In this document: positions 62,183 to 64,000 of the stretch, piece after piece
Position numbering within the stretch: position 1 is the first letter of the stretch
How the letters are laid out: each line of letters begins with the position of its first letter
Source: Polyangiaceae bacterium
GTDB lineage: Bacteria; Myxococcota_A; Polyangia; Polyangiales; Polyangiaceae
Assembly: GCA_025937835.1 (NCBI GenBank)
Contig: JAICQO010000009.1
Coordinates: 1-64,000, forward strand
DNA length: 64,000 nucleotides
Direction of reading: 5' to 3'
Position numbers and translations under genes: made by a program
Notes under the pieces: model-generated
The model's input: only the letters and a program-made list of their open reading frames with translations
What the model was told of the DNA's origin: nothing
Database searches by the model: none

Positions 62183-63247
62183 GTGCAGGCCATGCCCAGC
62201 CAAAGCGTGCTCGTGTACGGCGCGAACGGCTACACGGCGCGGCTGTTCTTCCCGCGCCTTCGTGAGCTCGGCATCGAAACGATCGCCGCGGGGCGCAACG
62301 CCGAGGCCGTGCGCGGGGTGGCGCAGCGCTTCGGTCTGCCGCACCGCGTGTTCCCGCTCGACGAGCCCGCGGGGCTAGACCGCGAGCTCCGCGGCGTCCG
62401 CTTGCTGTTGAACGCGGCCGGGCCCTACACCCGGACCGCGCGCCCGATGATCGACGCTTGCCTGCGCCAGCGCGTGGACTACCTGGATCTATCGGGTGAG
62501 CTCGAGCCCCTCTCCTATGCCGCCGACTCGGGCCGGATCGCGCGGGAGCTCGGGGTGATGCTGCTGCCCGCGATCGGCTTCGACGTGGTTCCGTCCGATT
62601 GCCTGGCGCTTCACCTGTCCGAGCGGCTACCGGGCGCAGAACGCCTGATCCTGAGCATTTCCGCGTCGAACCTGCTGTCCCGCGGATCAGCGGCGACGTT
62701 CGTCGAGCACGCCGGCACGAGTGTCCACGTCCGGCGCGACGGCGCGCTCGAGCCGCTTCGTTTGCGTACCCAGATGCGCTTCACCGACTTCGGCAGCGGC
62801 GCGCGGCCCACGATCGCCGTGAGTTGGGGCGACCTCGTCACGGCCCATCACTCGACCGGGATCCGCAACATCGAGGTTTATTTCGAGGCCACGGCCTTTC
62901 GCTGGTTCGCGGTCACCGCCAATCAATACTGGGGCTGGGCGCTGCGCGGCGACACCGCCAAGTCCGCGCTCGGCGCGCTCACTCGGATCTTGCCGGAGGG
63001 CCCGAGCGAGGCCGAGCGACAACGCGAGCGCTCCGTGATCGTCGGCGAGGTCCTGCGCGGCGGCGAGCGGCGGAGAGCCCGGCTGGTCGTGCCGGAAGCC
63101 TACACGTTCACGGCGGAGGTCGGCTGCCGCGTGATCGAGGCAGTCCTGCGCGGTGTTCGCGCCCCCGGCTTCCGAACGCCCGCCAGCTTGTTCGGCGCTG
63201 ATTTCGTGCTCGGCTCGCCGGAAGTTTCGCGAGAGGACCTGGAATGA
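62183..63247 (+). CDS. Saccharopine dehydrogenase-like reductase
   Basis: 354 residues. Start is GTG 62183 with a gagg ribosome site, or ATG 62192 (MPSQSVLVYG). Rossmann fold VLVYGANGYTARLFFPRLRE with AAGRNAEAV, then LLLNAAGPYTRTARPMIDAC and VDYLDLSGELEPL, the signature of the Lys9/saccharopine-dehydrogenase NAD(P)-binding group that includes trans-acting enoyl reductases. It overlaps the next gene by 4 bp. In this context reduction of an isoprenoid or lipid intermediate is more plausible than lysine metabolism. Confidence 0.83.
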   Translation: MQAMPSQSVLVYGANGYTARLFFPRLRELGIETIAAGRNAEAVRGVAQRFGLPHRVFPLDEPAGLDRELRGVRLLLNAAGPYTRTARPMIDACLRQRVDYLDLSGELEPLSYAADSGRIARELGVMLLPAIGFDVVPSDCLALHLSERLPGAERLILSISASNLLSRGSAATFVEHAGTSVHVRRDGALEPLRLRTQMRFTDFGSGARPTIAVSWGDLVTAHHSTGIRNIEVYFEATAFRWFAVTANQYWGWALRGDTAKSALGALTRILPEGPSEAERQRERSVIVGEVLRGGERRRARLVVPEAYTFTAEVGCRVIEAVLRGVRAPGFRTPASLFGADFVLGSPEVSREDLE

Positions 63248-64000
63248 GCATCGGAGAACGTGAGCTCGTGAGCTCCGCGACGCTCGACGGGCTGTGTTGC
63301 GAGCTCCTGATTGAGCGCCAGCGGCTGCTCGCTCTGATCCGGAGCCACGGCGCGCTCGACATCCAACCCGCGAGCGACGGCGATCCGCAGCTTTTGCCGG
63401 TGGTGTGCGAGCTTTGGCACGTGACGGATGGCCGCTCGCTCTTCGGCGGGCTCGATCCAGAGCGGGTCTTCGAGCAGTGGGCCGGTGTGGCGGGCGCCTT
63501 CTTCGGGCCGGGCGCGGAGTCCATCCGAGCCCTGAATCGCTTGTTCTCGTTGGGCCCCTACCACGAGTGTTTGGTGGCCGTACCGAACGTGCTCCTCGAG
63601 CACCGAGGCCAGCGCCACGCGCTCGTGCTCGCCATGATCACCGATAACCCGATCGCGCTCGCGATCGATCGCAGCTTTCGCTACGGCTATCGAAAGCGGC
63701 TCGGCCGCTTCGATTTCGAAGACCGTCGTCGTTTCGAGGTGAGCGTGGAGCGCGAGCTGGTGGTTCTGGGCGAGATCGCCGAGGAGGAGGCCCTAGGGGA
63801 GCCAGATCGAGCCTGGTTCGACGAATATTGGGCGCAGCCGTTGCTCGGGTGGCTCGGGCCGCGTGATTTTCGGCGCTCCTGGCTCGAACGCCGGCTCTCC
63901 GCCTCGGAAGCGCGAGCGTCGCAGGTCGCCTCGAGCGTGGCGCTGTCGCCGGAGCTCGGGCTCGGCGGAGAGCGCGTTCACGGCCGGGCCGTCTCGTTCA
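63244..64000 (+). CDS. Acetoacetate decarboxylase-like protein, cut by right edge
   Basis: At least 252 residues; the frame is still open at the window end. Start ATG overlaps the preceding TGA. The stretch GPYHECLVAVPNVLLEHRGQ, then LVLAMITDNPIALAIDRSFR and YGYRKRLGRFDF has the layout of acetoacetate-decarboxylase-like proteins, with the K in the GYRKRL region matching the PKK/L segment. No catalytic Lys can be assigned with certainty. The last gene seen in the operon; its function may be lyase- or ligand-binding-like. Confidence 0.55.
   Translation, partial: MSIGERELVSSATLDGLCCELLIERQRLLALIRSHGALDIQPASDGDPQLLPVVCELWHVTDGRSLFGGLDPERVFEQWAGVAGAFFGPGAESIRALNRLFSLGPYHECLVAVPNVLLEHRGQRHALVLAMITDNPIALAIDRSFRYGYRKRLGRFDFEDRRRFEVSVERELVVLGEIAEEEALGEPDRAWFDEYWAQPLLGWLGPRDFRRSWLERRLSASEARASQVASSVALSPELGLGGERVHGRAVSF

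Overview
The window is about 64 kb of very GC-rich bacterial chromosome. Its gene content points to a myxobacterium, probably of the Polyangiales/Sorangium kind. The pointers are: many lipoproteins with long Gly/Thr/Ser/Ala linkers rich in TGG, a Ser/Thr kinase fused to an AAA ATPase, a TIGR02147-type regulator beside a lipoprotein gene, a MYXO-CTERM-like sorting tail, Cys-rich repeat plus lectin surface proteins, and extensive GC-rich coding with few intergenic regions. I see no insertion sequence, CRISPR array, integrase or rRNA. One tRNA gene (Ser-GCT) is present. The lineage assignment is inferred from style, not from a marker gene.

Layout. 0-11 kb is housekeeping and envelope: a two-component pair cut by the left edge, a SixA-like phosphatase, the ClpXP adaptor SspB, a zinc-ribbon/TPR protein overlapping the lipoprotein protease SppA, a ZIP-like transporter, a GlcD-type FAD oxidase, and a parvulin-like PPIase coupled to a HupE/UreJ protein behind duplicated 18-bp dyads. 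11-20 kb holds tRNA-Ser and a run of regulators (TIGR02147, HxlR, LuxR, ECF sigma) with small lipoproteins, a GNAT and an acyl-CoA dehydrogenase. 20-31 kb has a GMC (cholesterol-oxidase-like) oxidoreductase and alpha/beta hydrolase operon divergent from the kinase-ATPase, then AKR/AraC and TetR/desaturase divergent pairs and an exported Gfo/Idh/MocA protein. 32-49 kb is dominated by secreted or outer-membrane proteins (beta-barrel, NlpC-like, TGG lipoproteins, DUF1554, lipoprotein aldo/keto reductase, OmpA, LEA14-like, GH43 with MYXO-CTERM tail, VCBS repeats) plus a DEAD-box helicase.

Two regions look most likely to hold poorly described biology. At 50.1-52.8 kb a tight minus-strand operon encodes a minimal nucleotidyltransferase, a TIGR04222 membrane protein whose last 36 residues are Cys/Gly/Ser (six Cys), and a DUF692/MNIO iron oxygenase whose start codon overlaps the end of the Cys tail. 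This looks like a membrane-anchored RiPP-type modification system. From 56.45 kb to the right edge a seven-gene co-directional operon joins an isoprenyl diphosphate synthase, a large desaturase-like FAD oxidoreductase, a saccharopine-dehydrogenase-like reductase, an acetoacetate-decarboxylase-like protein and two small proteins that look like paralogues flanking the oxidoreductase. It is probably an uncharacterised isoprenoid or lipid pathway. A 40-bp exact direct repeat sits over the start of the oxidoreductase and shifts its reading frame.

All calls are from reading the sequence and remembered family motifs; no database search was run. Start codons are the weakest part, because GTG and TTG starts and 4-bp overlaps are common here.
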